Shown here piece after piece: positions 8,260-18,024 of a stretch of DNA of 64,000 nucleotides (the stretch's first letter is position 1; each line of letters opens with the position of its first letter). A model generated the notes under the pieces. The model was not told the DNA's origin, ran no database searches, and saw only the letters and a list, made by a program, of their open reading frames with translations. This stretch comes from Desulfarculales bacterium UBA702 (GTDB lineage: Bacteria; Desulfobacterota; Syntrophobacteria; Syntrophobacterales; Syntrophobacteraceae): positions 25,031 to 89,030 of the forward strand of contig DBMI01000084.1 of assembly GCA_002298165.1 (NCBI GenBank), given 5' to 3'. The translations under genes were made by a program, and so were the position numbers.

Positions 8260-9443
8260 GCAATGGTTTCAAATTCTTTCCAGGGTTCCTGACCTACTCT
8301 GCACCTGACAGGTAGGTGTTTAATAGCGTTTTGAATTTTGGTTCGTTTCTAATACTATCCAAGTCCGCATCAGCGCCAATTTGGGAAAAATCAACAGCTT
8401 GCCACAACGGAACCTATTCGAGGAATACCTCGCACGGAAAACGTCACCTCATGGATGCGTGGCAGCGTCCGTCGTATAAACTTCAACGGCGGGGACCTCT
8501 TCGATTGGAATAAACCCCGATACCCTATCATTCAGGCAAGGAGCCGGAAAAACGGTCCATGCGGTATGATCCGGATGTGCTGAACTTTTTGAGTTTTCAG
8601 GAGTTAAATGCCCCAGGAGAGATAACGCGGGTGGCACGGAAGTCTTCTGCATGGCTTCAATCATAGAGGAATATTTCGGACAAGTGTAGGAGTCAACCTT
8701 CCTTGTCAACGTGACAATCGTGCCGAGGCTTCTGGCGTGCCACGGAAATGATCCGAATGTGGAAAGCTTTCGACCGGCGAGTCGGACTACGTGCAGAGGA
8801 GAGATATGGTAGTAAAACTTGTCCGAGGGCTCCCAGTTGATTGACACCATTGGGGACGCATCGGGCTGGAAGCCTACGGGATTATATACGAATTTCGACC
8901 GGGATGGAGGGTCGCTTAACTTCGAGGGAGTAGGCGTCGTGCCTCGGTTTAATCAGTCTCATTCCTCCATTCACCGGTGGGCTGATTTGAAGACATTCAT
9001 GGGACCGCGGGTCAAAAGTTTTCAGATCCGTTATCTTTTTCAGTGATGGGTGAATACCCGTGGCTTCGCGGGGCGAAACCTACCCATCGTTACCAATCTA
9101 TTTTGACCGCAAATGATATGAAGGATGCTTCCTGACCGCAACTTAAGTCACACAAACAAATTAGATCATATGGGGGATTAGATGATTCCACTATACATTC
9201 AGGAAAGCGCTATTTCGACATAATCCTTTCTCTCCCAAATTCGGCTGTCAAATCCCTCGCAGAGTGTAGCTATTTTCTATTTAGGGATAAAACCTGCAGA
9301 TGATGCAAATGTTCAACAATGCAAATCGGTTGAGTGTATTCTTTGAAGTACAAGAGTATGAAATCTCATCTACTCTGGATAAGCGCTCCGGAAAAGCTTT
9401 GGGAGCGGGAGGCCGCATGGAATCATTTGACCGAAAGGAATTC
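8260..9443. other. Long gene-poor stretch
   Basis: No gene can be supported over almost 1.2 kb. The longest open frame (8449-8850, minus strand, 133 codons) has no recognisable motif and no clear Shine-Dalgarno. It could be a decayed gene. Shorter frames on the plus strand (8819-9046, 9300-9500) are equally unconvincing. The stretch may be the remains of lost accessory genes. Confidence 0.35.
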
Positions 9444-10103
9444 TCAGCCAAGCACCTGATGATGCCGCCTGCGAAAGGTCCAGCCACCCATCCCGAGTAA
9501 TCCGATGGAAATCAGGCCAAAAGAAGCCGGTTCGGGAACTGCGGAGTAGTTGACAGAATCGATAGTGAACAGAGGGACATTAGCGTTATCTGTAAAAAAG
9601 AACATTGCTGCTTCGTTAAATAATGGGCCCTTATACATCAGCAAGCCGGAGCTATTTCCATTGATGTCCAGGTCTGGAGTTAATGCCGTCGCAAAATCGA
9701 TCAAGTTTCCATCATTGAAGAAAGAAATTGCCAGACCATCCAGGGGAGAAATTTCTCCCAATAGAGAAAAATGGAAACTCAGTGCTCTTTGCGTGCTATT
9801 GAAATCAAATACCAGGGGGCCGCCGGCTGAGTCGCCAAAAATGCCGGTCCAATCAACCTGTGCAAAACCAATGGGATTTTGAGGATCCGTGGATAGAGGA
9901 TCTGTTCCGTCGTTATACCACATCGTCAAGTAGTTGCTCGCGTCACTTTGTGGGAAATAGGTCCAACCGGACGACCTGGACGGCCCTGAAATGCCGAACT
10001 GATTCGTGCCGAGGGCACTGAAAAAATCGACGTTTGTTGCGAGGGCCGTACCGGCCGTCAATAGCTGAAGAAGTACCAGGAGCGATACAATGGTGCTTTT
10101 CAT
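9444..10103 (-). CDS. PEP-CTERM sorting-domain protein
   Basis: 219 residues from the ATG at 10103, which has GAGGAG nine bases upstream; an ATG seven codons earlier overlaps that site and is less likely. Residues 1-22 are a signal peptide. The middle is a beta-rich exported domain with many Asn, Gly and Asp residues. The C terminus is a textbook PEP-CTERM tripartite signal: VPEPASFG, a hydrophobic helix (LISIGLLGMGGW) and an Arg cluster (FRRRHH). Such proteins are processed by exosortase and surface-anchored or released with exopolysaccharide. No exosortase gene is in this window. The function of the exported domain is unknown. Confidence 0.88.
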   Translation of the reverse strand: MKSTIVSLLVLLQLLTAGTALATNVDFFSALGTNQFGISGPSRSSGWTYFPQSDASNYLTMWYNDGTDPLSTDPQNPIGFAQVDWTGIFGDSAGGPLVFDFNSTQRALSFHFSLLGEISPLDGLAISFFNDGNLIDFATALTPDLDINGNSSGLLMYKGPLFNEAAMFFFTDNANVPLFTIDSVNYSAVPEPASFGLISIGLLGMGGWTFRRRHHQVLG

Positions 10104-10161
10104 TTTGGAATTCTCCTCGATCATTGAATTGTCCAGTAGAGAGTATTGTGATTCCTGTCCC

Positions 10162-13100
10162 TTACGGGAGGGTTAACGTCAAAGTGGCGCTGAATTGACC
10201 TCCGGGATTGGCTTGCACACGGAAAGAATACGTCTTTTTTGATGTCAGGCCGGTAATGCGGAAGGTGGTTGTGTTGGATGTGCCCAATGTCGTCCACGCG
10301 CTGCCATTGAGTCGCTGGACAGTGTACCCTTTGGCGCCGTTCACGGCGTTCCAGCTAAGAATGACAAAATTAGTGCCGGTCGATGTCGCTTTCAGGCCCG
10401 CCGGCGCAGGCTGCGTGAGGGCTGGCGTACTTATGGAAACAATATTGGAGGTCACGGAACCCCCGGCATTGGTGGCCACAACGTAGTAGCTGTAAGTGAT
10501 CAGCGGGGCGGTATTATCCTGGAATGTGAGCAAGCCTGTCACAGAGCCGATCTGGGTGAATGCCCCGCCGGCAGTACCGCGCCAGATTACATAGTTGGTT
10601 AACTGGTTGCCCTGGTTGAAAGCCCAGCTCAGGTTGACAACCGACGTGATACCTGCCGGCGCACTCGCTTTCAGGACCGGAACAGTCGATGGCGCAACCT
10701 CGAATGCGATTGGCCGCATCATGTCATTTTCTTCGTGACCCAGCAGGTGGCAGTGCCAGACATACTCCCATCCGAAGTTGACATAATCATTCACCGTGGT
10801 AACCGGGGTCCCATCCACAGGATTTACATTTGTGAATGACATGGTGGCTCCACGAGGCTGTGTGGGATCCAGAAGCCGTACGCTGTCGGGGACCGCAAAT
10901 GGAAGGTTTTGCATCTTCACCGGCTTCATGGCCACGATCGCATCTTCCAGCGGATTCATCCGCAAGGTTTCCTTCCAGCCCAGTTCGTTGGGGTCGGGGT
11001 GCCTTATCGCGCCGTCCCAGCCTACCCGGTTTACGAGCTGGACATTAAACAGGTGGAAGTGTATGGCATGGGTGTCAACGCCGTTGTGGGTGATCTTCCA
11101 GATCTGGGTCTCACCGTCCTTAATTACCTCGGTCGGGGGATCTATGTAGGCCAGGGGAATGGTGGTCTGAGTAGTGAAGTTGGTCAAGAGCAACTCGGTC
11201 CCCAAAACGGCGTTCATTCTCCCATAGTCGGCCTCGAAGAGTTCCTGGATGGCTTTCGCCTGCATGGGCTGATTCACCTGCGCCGAGCCGCCAATCAGAG
11301 TAAACGTCAACGACGTATCGGCGATGTTGGACAGATTGCCGCCCGGGACATCCGAGATGTTCGAGCCGTATACTGAATTGTATGCCGCCTGTGGGACGAT
11401 GATCGTGGGCTGATTTGCCTGGAAATACGCTGCCAATGGCGCATTCAATGTGGCTGGATTAAAAGACTCGGCGGGGGTCGAACCAGCGACTCGGAACTGC
11501 ATCAAGGTACGGGTATTTGGACCATAGCCCGGGATAGTTGTCGGCGCGCCGCCCGACGAAGTCAGATCGGGATCGCCGGTGTAATAGTCGTAGCGCGGAT
11601 CGAAAGCTGGGGTGGGAGCCGGTCCGTCGTTGTAGAGTATAACCGTCTTACCGGCAGACTGTGAAAAATCGATGATAACATCGGCCCGCTCTGCCGGCCC
11701 AATAAACAGCCCCTTGTTCTGCACATTGAGCACTATTATGTCGCGACGGTTGTAGTTGTAGCCGATGGGAGTACTCGGGATGATCGCGGGCGCGGGCAGA
11801 AAGCCTCCTTCTGTGCCAATCTGAATGATGTCGGGGCCAACCAGCGAAGGATCGGGCACTCCGCCACTTCTTCCGTCCGTTGGCCATCTAGCCGGCAATC
11901 CTGAATTAGGCGTTGCGGGCACCATGCGAACTTCGGTACCCCATTCGTTGCCGGACGCATCCGCTATCTTATAACCATCGGGGTCGGCCTGGTAGAGCTG
12001 CAGGTTCCAAGACCGGTCGTTGCCGGCGTTCAGTATGCGGAACCGATAGGCCCGTGGCAGGACATTCAGGTAAGGATAAGGGGTCCCGTTCACAACGGGG
12101 GTATCCATGAAACCCTCCGGCACTCCGCTCGGGTTGGGTGTACCCGGGACCACTTTGCCGTTGATCGTAATCTTGTCGTGGATTGGCGCCGCGACGCCTA
12201 TCAACGGTGGCCAGAACCAGGGGCCATAGTCCCATCTCCCGTAATTGTTCATGGCGGATTGGTCGTTCGGGTTCTGATTGGGCATATAAACATGCGGAAA
12301 CCAGAGATTACCCTTGCCGCTGCCCGGAACGACCAATGGCCAGGTCGGGTCTTGTTGGGCCAGCGTCGACGAATCAGGCACGAATGTCTTGTCCTGGATG
12401 ATAAGAGGAATTCCCCAATTGTAGACGCCTCCGCCATTGTTCGGGATCACGCCGGAATTGATCAATGCGTCTTCGGCGGCATCATGGATGAGATAGCCCG
12501 CGGCCTCTCCTGCGTACACATTCAGGCGGGTTATGCCGTAGGCGTGGTCATGGTAGAACATGAACCGGCCACTTTGCTGGTTTGTGTAGTAGTACGTCCC
12601 CGTTCCATCGACTGGGGACTCCGTACCCGTTAACATATCTGGGACGTTCTGGAAGCTCACTCCCTTGGGGTAATTTGTTGTTTCCCCAGGCGGAGTTACC
12701 CATTGATGAGGCGTGCCGTCGCTGATCCAAGGGGTGTAGCCGCCGTGGAGATGGAGTTCGGCCCGGTTCTGGGAGTATGGCGTGCCGTCGGGACCATTGC
12801 CGGCACCCATGTATGAGGTATCAACCGGCATCAAAAAGGAGGAGTTAGGGGTCAACTGATTCTTGAATTTAAGCCGCACCGGCTTGTTGGTCCCTGCAAC
12901 AATTACCGGTCCGAGATAGTGGGGGATCCCGTCTCCCTGGAGGTCCGCGTAACCACGCAATGTCGTCGGAGGAAGATCGGAATGCAGACGTTGATTGTAC
13001 TGCTTTAACCCAATCTGGTAATAGTCCGAACCGGTGTATTTGGTGGAATCCTTGACGGCAATGGGAATAAAGTTTCCTAGGTTGTTCCTGTTATCCGGTC

Positions 13101-13563
13101 CTAAGCCCGGCAGCGAATCGACAAACTTCCTGATGCCACCCGTCAGCGTGTATCCGCTGCCTCCGGCCGAGAGGGTGATCCCAGTAATGACCCCGCCCGG
13201 GCCTACTGTTGCCGACGCGGTTGCGCCCCAGCCGGTGCCGCCGGCAATCGTGTTGATCGTCACCACAGGATTGACATACCCCGAGCCGCCGTTTACGACC
13301 ATGATACCGGTGATCGCGCCGTTGGCCACCCCGGCAACAACAGCGGAAGCCCCGCCGCCGCTCCCCGGGGCCGTATCGGTAATCGATACAGTGGCCGAAA
13401 CGGTCGGAAGTGGGCTGTTCGCGTAGTTCGGGGTCTGAAAATAGAACTGATATGGATCGATATCAGCCCAAGGGGGGCTTAGCGCAACGGCTCTCTCCGA
13501 CATAAGCGGCATGGAAAGCACAACCATTACCATCACTGCTAAGAACAATCTTTTCCTACGCAT
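10162..13563 (-). CDS. Very large exported multicopper oxidase with two C-terminal Fn3-like domains
   Basis: 1,133 residues from the ATG at 13563 (GGAGG six bases upstream), about twice the usual size for the family. A signal peptide (MRRKRLFLAVMVMVV) comes first. At about 67-143 lies a glycine-rich insert with two units of the type G.ITGI....GGSGY. The cupredoxin copper motifs follow: HLHGG near 271, YHDHAYG near 337, HAIHFH near 831, and WHCHLLGHEENDMM near 935 carrying the type 1 copper Cys and an axial Met. Two fibronectin-III-like domains fill about 960-1133 (LSWAFNQGNQLTNYVIWRG; ILSWNAVNGAKGYTVQRL). It probably oxidises metal ions or phenolics outside the cell. Surface attachment through the Fn3 domains is inferred. 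Confidence 0.93.
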   Translation of the reverse strand: MRRKRLFLAVMVMVVLSMPLMSERAVALSPPWADIDPYQFYFQTPNYANSPLPTVSATVSITDTAPGSGGGASAVVAGVANGAITGIMVVNGGSGYVNPVVTINTIAGGTGWGATASATVGPGGVITGITLSAGGSGYTLTGGIRKFVDSLPGLGPDNRNNLGNFIPIAVKDSTKYTGSDYYQIGLKQYNQRLHSDLPPTTLRGYADLQGDGIPHYLGPVIVAGTNKPVRLKFKNQLTPNSSFLMPVDTSYMGAGNGPDGTPYSQNRAELHLHGGYTPWISDGTPHQWVTPPGETTNYPKGVSFQNVPDMLTGTESPVDGTGTYYYTNQQSGRFMFYHDHAYGITRLNVYAGEAAGYLIHDAAEDALINSGVIPNNGGGVYNWGIPLIIQDKTFVPDSSTLAQQDPTWPLVVPGSGKGNLWFPHVYMPNQNPNDQSAMNNYGRWDYGPWFWPPLIGVAAPIHDKITINGKVVPGTPNPSGVPEGFMDTPVVNGTPYPYLNVLPRAYRFRILNAGNDRSWNLQLYQADPDGYKIADASGNEWGTEVRMVPATPNSGLPARWPTDGRSGGVPDPSLVGPDIIQIGTEGGFLPAPAIIPSTPIGYNYNRRDIIVLNVQNKGLFIGPAERADVIIDFSQSAGKTVILYNDGPAPTPAFDPRYDYYTGDPDLTSSGGAPTTIPGYGPNTRTLMQFRVAGSTPAESFNPATLNAPLAAYFQANQPTIIVPQAAYNSVYGSNISDVPGGNLSNIADTSLTFTLIGGSAQVNQPMQAKAIQELFEADYGRMNAVLGTELLLTNFTTQTTIPLAYIDPPTEVIKDGETQIWKITHNGVDTHAIHFHLFNVQLVNRVGWDGAIRHPDPNELGWKETLRMNPLEDAIVAMKPVKMQNLPFAVPDSVRLLDPTQPRGATMSFTNVNPVDGTPVTTVNDYVNFGWEYVWHCHLLGHEENDMMRPIAFEVAPSTVPVLKASAPAGITSVVNLSWAFNQGNQLTNYVIWRGTAGGAFTQIGSVTGLLTFQDNTAPLITYSYYVVATNAGGSVTSNIVSISTPALTQPAPAGLKATSTGTNFVILSWNAVNGAKGYTVQRLNGSAWTTLGTSNTTTFRITGLTSKKTYSFRVQANPGGQFSATLTLTLP

Positions 13564-14375
13564 TGCTATCCTCCAGACCAACAAAGAATAATTGGGAAAT
13601 CAGATCAATAATGAATTTCATCTACGAATTGGACCGGCAAGTCGTATATGATCCGAATTTTTATACTAAAGACGCCATATTTCACGCTGTGACTGGAAAG
13701 TGTAGTGTGGCGGGTGTTAAAACCCCGTGATTGGGTCCCGAAGGCTAGCGCAAACCAGCTAACCCAAAGATGATGGCTGAGTGGAACAATTTGGCCCCGG
13801 TGGTCCGGAATACAGTCCACTCCGCGTTACTGTATAAGCATTTGGGAGGATTATGCAAGAGCACGGAGTCAGATGTTTTTCATTGGGGGTCAGGTCTTGT
13901 GGGGTGCTGTTGCCCAAATCCCTTGATTGTCGGTTTTTGACCCAAAACGATAATTAATACTGGAAGAGCCCTCAGAAGGTACTGAATTCTGTAATGTGGA
14001 ACCAACGCCTGACCCTCCCACATAGTCTTCACCATAGAAGATCCCTTGGCAGTCGAAAAAATCAATTTTGCCTGTATAGACAACAAATCACACGAAAGGT
14101 GGCCGGATAAGACTCAAAGCTTAACAGATCTTGCCAGAATGAAGAACAGCAGCCCGACTGAATTTGTTGAATGAATGATCGGGACGTGGGAATGTTTGGC
14201 GGGGTCTGGATCTCAAAGCCCAGGAAAGCTGTGTTGACTTTGCGAATCGTTCGATGATTGTTATGACCTAAGACTTGATCGCAAATCCTAACACCTCGAA
14301 ATTCTCAAATTCACACTTGCAACGCGCGGCAGACCGCTATGGTGTTTATACGATCTGCCACTGTACTTTTTCGGT
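13564..14375. other. Intergenic region, no gene seen
   Basis: About 810 bases with only small, unconvincing open frames. The motif GGGGTGCTGTTGCCCAAAT at 13900-13918 recurs in related form near 43310, 43460 (inverted) and 63820, which marks this as repeat-bearing spacer. The promoter of the large multicopper oxidase should lie at its left end. Confidence 0.4.
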
Positions 14376-15224
14376 TCACGCTGCTCTGGTCAATCTTTCC
14401 TGGTCCTGCTCCAGGAATTCGAGCAAATCCGCGTTGACCTGATCCTTGTGAGTGGCGGTGAGACCGTGCGGTGCGCCAGGATAGTAGATTTCCTTTGCGC
14501 CCTTGATCAGCTTGGCCGATTTTTTCGCCGAGTCCTTAACGGGAACTATCTGGTCGTCCTCACCGTGCAACACTAGCGTCGGCACGTCGAATTTTTTCAG
14601 ATCCTCCGTTTGATCCGTTTCGGAAAACGCCTTGATGCTTTCGTAGGCGTTCAGGAGACCCGCTTGCATGCTCCAGAGCCAGAACTGATCGAGCGTTCCC
14701 TGCGAAACTTTTGCCCCGGGCCGATTGGCGCCGTAGAACAGTATCGCCAAATCCTTATAGAATTGGGCAGGGTCCTTAATAAGGTCTGCTCGGATCTTGT
14801 CGAACACCTCAATAGGCAAACCCTCGGGATTGGCAGCAGTCTTGAGCATTAGCGGCGGCACTGCCGCAATAAGGACTGCTTTCGCGACCCGTTTTGTCCC
14901 GTAGCGGCCGATATAGCGGGCGACCTCTCCTCCTCCGGTGGAGTGGCCCACCAATGCGACGCCCTTGAGATCGAGTGCCTCAATGACGGCCGCGAGATCG
15001 TCGGCATAACCATTCATGTCGTTGCCGAAAGAGGTTTGAGTGGATCTCCCATGACCACGGCGATCATGCGCGACGACGCGGAAACCGTGGTGCACCAGGA
15101 AAAGCATTTGGCCATCCCAGGCGTCCGCGTTTAGAGGCCAGCCGTGCGAGAACGTCACGACAGGACCTTTGCCCCAGTCCTTATAATATATCTGAATGCC
15201 GTCTTTGGTTGTGATCGAGGGCAT
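14376..15224 (-). CDS. Alpha/beta hydrolase of the arylesterase / cofactor-free haloperoxidase type
   Basis: 282 residues. The opening ITTKDGIQIYYKDWGKGPVV, then HGWPLNADAWDGQ and DRRGHGRS, is characteristic of this subgroup. The nucleophile elbow is GHSTGGGE (Ser95), the acid is in GEDDQIVP (Asp224) and the base is in APHGLT (His253), so the catalytic triad is complete. Family members hydrolyse esters or perform perhydrolysis; the natural substrate is unknown. A Shine-Dalgarno (GGAGCA) precedes the ATG. The gene is divergent from a TMEM175-like fragment and lies in a region of scattered accessory genes. Confidence 0.88.
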   Translation of the reverse strand: MPSITTKDGIQIYYKDWGKGPVVTFSHGWPLNADAWDGQMLFLVHHGFRVVAHDRRGHGRSTQTSFGNDMNGYADDLAAVIEALDLKGVALVGHSTGGGEVARYIGRYGTKRVAKAVLIAAVPPLMLKTAANPEGLPIEVFDKIRADLIKDPAQFYKDLAILFYGANRPGAKVSQGTLDQFWLWSMQAGLLNAYESIKAFSETDQTEDLKKFDVPTLVLHGEDDQIVPVKDSAKKSAKLIKGAKEIYYPGAPHGLTATHKDQVNADLLEFLEQDQERLTRAA

Positions 15225-15386
15225 TGGTTTGCTCCTTTCCTGAATTATCTGTGGTGAAACGTGGCCTTTTTAAACTGTAGGCATTTTATTGCCACTGTCA
15301 CCTCCAATGGTGCAAACACTGGAGCCCTCCATCAGGAAGACAGCCAACCGTATGTTGTTGATTATCTTTTGGTCGAAGAGGGGTGA

Positions 15387-15809
15387 ATGGACAAAAACAG
15401 GGTCGAGGTATTCAGCGACGGCGTGATCGCCATTATCATTACCATAATGGTCCTGGAACTGAAGGTGCCTCATGGCGAGAGCATCGGATCTCTTGCGCCA
15501 CTGGTTCCCGTGCTTTTGAGCTATGTGTTGAGCTTCGTCTACGTTGGTATCTATTGGAACAACCACGACCATATGTTGCACACCGTCCACAAAGTGACGG
15601 GTGCGATGCTCTTGGCGAACCTGCATCTTCTGTTTTGGCTATCGCTGTTTCCCTTCGTCACCGGATGGATGGGTGAAAATCACTTCGCCTCGGTGCCATC
15701 AGCCGTCTATGGTCTGGTCCTCCTAATGGCTGCCATCGCATACCCGGGGGGACCAAAGTCTCCCCGTCGGACCTGTTCTCGGAGAGCAACATACGATCTG
15801 GCAATGTGA
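15387..15809 (+). pseudogene. TMEM175-type (DUF1211) potassium channel, truncated
   Basis: 140 codons. The start MDKNRVEVFSDGVIAIIITI contains the FSDG motif of the family's first helix, and EGVGI-like helices follow (VLLSYVLSFVYVGIYWNNHD; HLLFWLSLFPFVTGWMGENH). Bacterial members are about 200 residues with six helices. After VYGLVLLMAAIAY the sequence changes to PGGPKSPRRTCSRRAT, basic and non-membrane, and no family-like continuation is visible in another frame before the next gene. The last part of the channel is lost. Bacterial TMEM175 channels conduct potassium as tetramers; this copy is probably non-functional. GAGGGG lies before the ATG. Confidence 0.75.
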
Positions 15810-15899
15810 AGATTTTGAATATCCCTTTTCTCAAGTCGAAAGAGAGATATGGAAACTCTGAGCGCCCAGCATCAGGCGGCGCGCAGTAAACCTAAACGC

Positions 15900-16760
15900 T
15901 CATTTTGAGGCGTCCAGGAAGCCGCGCACCATCTGGGTCGTCGCTTGAGGGTTCTCTTCCATGATCCAATGTCCGGAGTTGGGGACGATGGCCTCCTGGA
16001 CGTCACTGGCGGCGAAACGCATTACCGTGGCCATCATCGCTCCGAACGACTTCTCGCCACCCACGGCCAGCACCGGCAAAGTGAGTTTCCCTTTCGCCAG
16101 GAAAGCCCGATTGTCGATGGCGTCCTGATCGAACGCTGCGAACTGCGCGAAGCCGGAGTGCATGGCGCCTGGCAGCGCGTAGAGCTCCGCATAGTGCTTG
16201 CGCGCGGCTTCGCTGAACCGGCTCGGATCGGCGGAGAACTCGTTCCAGAAGCGATCGAGGTAGATGCGCTCACGCCCGGCGACCAAGCGCTCCATGTCGG
16301 GACCGCCAAAGCGGAAATGCCACAGCAAGGGATTCTTCAGTATCTCCTCCCAAGGGCCGACCCCCGGCAATGGTGCATCGATCAGCACGAGACGCTTGAC
16401 GCGTTCGGGGTGCTGCGCGGCAAAGGCGAAGCCAACCATGTTGCCGATGTCGTGCGTCACGAGATCGATTTGCTCGATCCTCAGCGCGGCAAGCACTCCC
16501 ACCATGTCGCCAGCCTGGGTCTTCTTGTCGAAACCGCTGTCGGGCTTGGAGGAAAGCCCCAAGCCCCTGAGGTCAGGAACGATCACCGTGTGGTCCCGGG
16601 CGAGATCGACTGCCAGTGGCACCCACATGTCGCCGGTCTCGCCATAACCGTGCAGCAGCATCACCACCGGACCCGTGCCGCCAACTCGGGTATGGATGGT
16701 GACGCCGTTGGTGGAGATATCTTGAGTCTTGAAGCTGATCGGGAAGGTGAAGGCTGACAT
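15900..16760 (-). CDS. Alpha/beta hydrolase of the epoxide hydrolase / dehalogenase type
   Basis: 286 residues. HGYGET (His37) forms the oxyanion-side motif, followed by PDLRGLGLSSKP. The nucleophile is an aspartate in THDIGN (Asp104), as in epoxide hydrolases and haloacetate dehalogenases and unlike the serine of the neighbour at 14376. The base is in SGHWIMEE (His264). Enzymes of this branch form an aspartyl ester and hydrolyse epoxides or carbon-halogen bonds; the substrate here is unknown. AAGGAG precedes the ATG. The codons are richer in G and C than most of the window, consistent with transfer but not proof. Confidence 0.87.
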   Translation of the reverse strand: MSAFTFPISFKTQDISTNGVTIHTRVGGTGPVVMLLHGYGETGDMWVPLAVDLARDHTVIVPDLRGLGLSSKPDSGFDKKTQAGDMVGVLAALRIEQIDLVTHDIGNMVGFAFAAQHPERVKRLVLIDAPLPGVGPWEEILKNPLLWHFRFGGPDMERLVAGRERIYLDRFWNEFSADPSRFSEAARKHYAELYALPGAMHSGFAQFAAFDQDAIDNRAFLAKGKLTLPVLAVGGEKSFGAMMATVMRFAASDVQEAIVPNSGHWIMEENPQATTQMVRGFLDASK

Positions 16761-17386
16761 CTCGTTCTCCTTTGAGGCGAGGAGGAAGCAGAAGCATTGG
16801 CTTGCTCAATTGGCCGCCTCTCAGGTTTGCTTGATCTTTAACAGTGTTGTTTATCTGCCTAAAGACTTTTCCATATGCTCTTTAACGCGCACCGTGCGAT
16901 CTCATCTTTTGTCTTCCTGCGTGTGTGCCGGGCAACTGATGAAGGCGAACACGGTAGCGAGCATGATCATTAAATTTCGCATATCATTTTGTCTGGCACC
17001 TAATGATCCGCCCGCCCCAAGCTTAAAGCTGAGCGGAAGTTCGCGGTCCTGCCATCAAGGTATGCGAGGATAACGGGCACGGCAAGACCTTATCGCCAAT
17101 TCGTCTACCGGTAATGCATCAGCGGACCGGAACCTAGCTCTCAACACGGTATAATTTGTCGAGGTGAGAAGAACAGGATTGCAGCTCTCCCTACTGGCGA
17201 TGAAAGTTGATACTTCTTGCCAGAAGTAAATTTATATTCCTTCTGATTTCCATGACAGAACCGCGTAATATCATGCTCAAAAGGGATCCTGCGAATCCAA
17301 GTAAAATCAATGCCGTGATTGCCTTCGCTTCCATCGAAACCCTAGGGTCGAAAAGGCATGAAGTGAATCAAGCCCGAAATGTTCAG
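16761..17386. other. Intergenic region, no gene seen
   Basis: About 625 bases without a supported gene. Open frames on the plus strand at 16729-17073 and 17207-17812 lack family character; the second is largely antisense to yedF. No repeat or strong hairpin was noticed. Confidence 0.35.
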
Positions 17387-17995
17387 CTACATTACACTGA
17401 TCACCTTGTCCGCTACCTGAAGGGCAGTGACAATATCGAGCATGTTGGTTGTCTCGCCGGCACGTTTCTTCTCAAGAAGTCCGAAATGATTAAGGCATGT
17501 TCCGCAAACCAGGATATGTATGCCCTCACCTTCAAGGGCTTGAAGCGCAGGCAGGCACTCGGAACCATCCACCGCGAGCTTGACCCCTCCATTGAGAAAA
17601 ATCAGGCGCCAAAGCTCCGGCCCCATTTCTTTCAGGGTACTAATGAAATTGAAAACGAGCTTGCGGCCAAGTATGTCATCTCCCTTGCCCATGCGGTCCG
17701 TCCCGACGATCACGGCAATTTTGCTCTCCTGCCCCTGAGCGCCCGAGTTCTCCGCGGCCTCGGAAACGGCGGCGGGTCCTCTCCTTGTCCCTGTGATCTG
17801 GATGCATCCTGACTCTTCCGAAAAGGCCACGTCGAATCCCATCCGCAGCAGAAAATGGCCCACATTCTCTTTTGTCGAGGCGTTGTCGACTGAAACGATC
17901 AACTTCTCGACATCCCCCCGGTCGATGATCTCCTTTGTTTTCAAAATTGGGTCGGGGCAGGTCATGCCTCGGCAATCCAGCCTTACATATTCCAT
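17387..17995 (-). CDS. yedF: Selenium metabolism protein YedF (TusA-like + DsrE-like domains)
   Basis: 202 residues from the ATG at 17995 (AAGGAC upstream); a longer start at 18067 would overlap the preceding gene. Residues 1-70 are a TusA/SirA-like domain with RLDCRGMTCPDPI, where Cys13 of CPDP is the sulfur- or selenium-carrying residue. Residues about 92-202 are a DsrE/YchN-like domain with IAVIVGTDRMGKGDD and VCGTCL (Cys164, Cys167). This two-domain layout is that of YedF, which co-occurs with selenium utilisation in bacteria; its exact reaction is not settled. It is the last gene of a four-gene operon, 29 bases after a double-cubane protein gene. The organism also has a candidate Sec-containing YeeE at 4971. 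Confidence 0.9.
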   Translation of the reverse strand: MEYVRLDCRGMTCPDPILKTKEIIDRGDVEKLIVSVDNASTKENVGHFLLRMGFDVAFSEESGCIQITGTRRGPAAVSEAAENSGAQGQESKIAVIVGTDRMGKGDDILGRKLVFNFISTLKEMGPELWRLIFLNGGVKLAVDGSECLPALQALEGEGIHILVCGTCLNHFGLLEKKRAGETTNMLDIVTALQVADKVISVM

Positions 17996-18024
17996 TTCAT
18001 TGTCCTTTTGTTCAAACTGCGGCG

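Noticed and set aside
8449..8850. Leftward 133-codon open frame in the gene-poor stretch
   Set aside because: No Shine-Dalgarno, motif or neighbour context; could be a decayed gene but cannot be supported.
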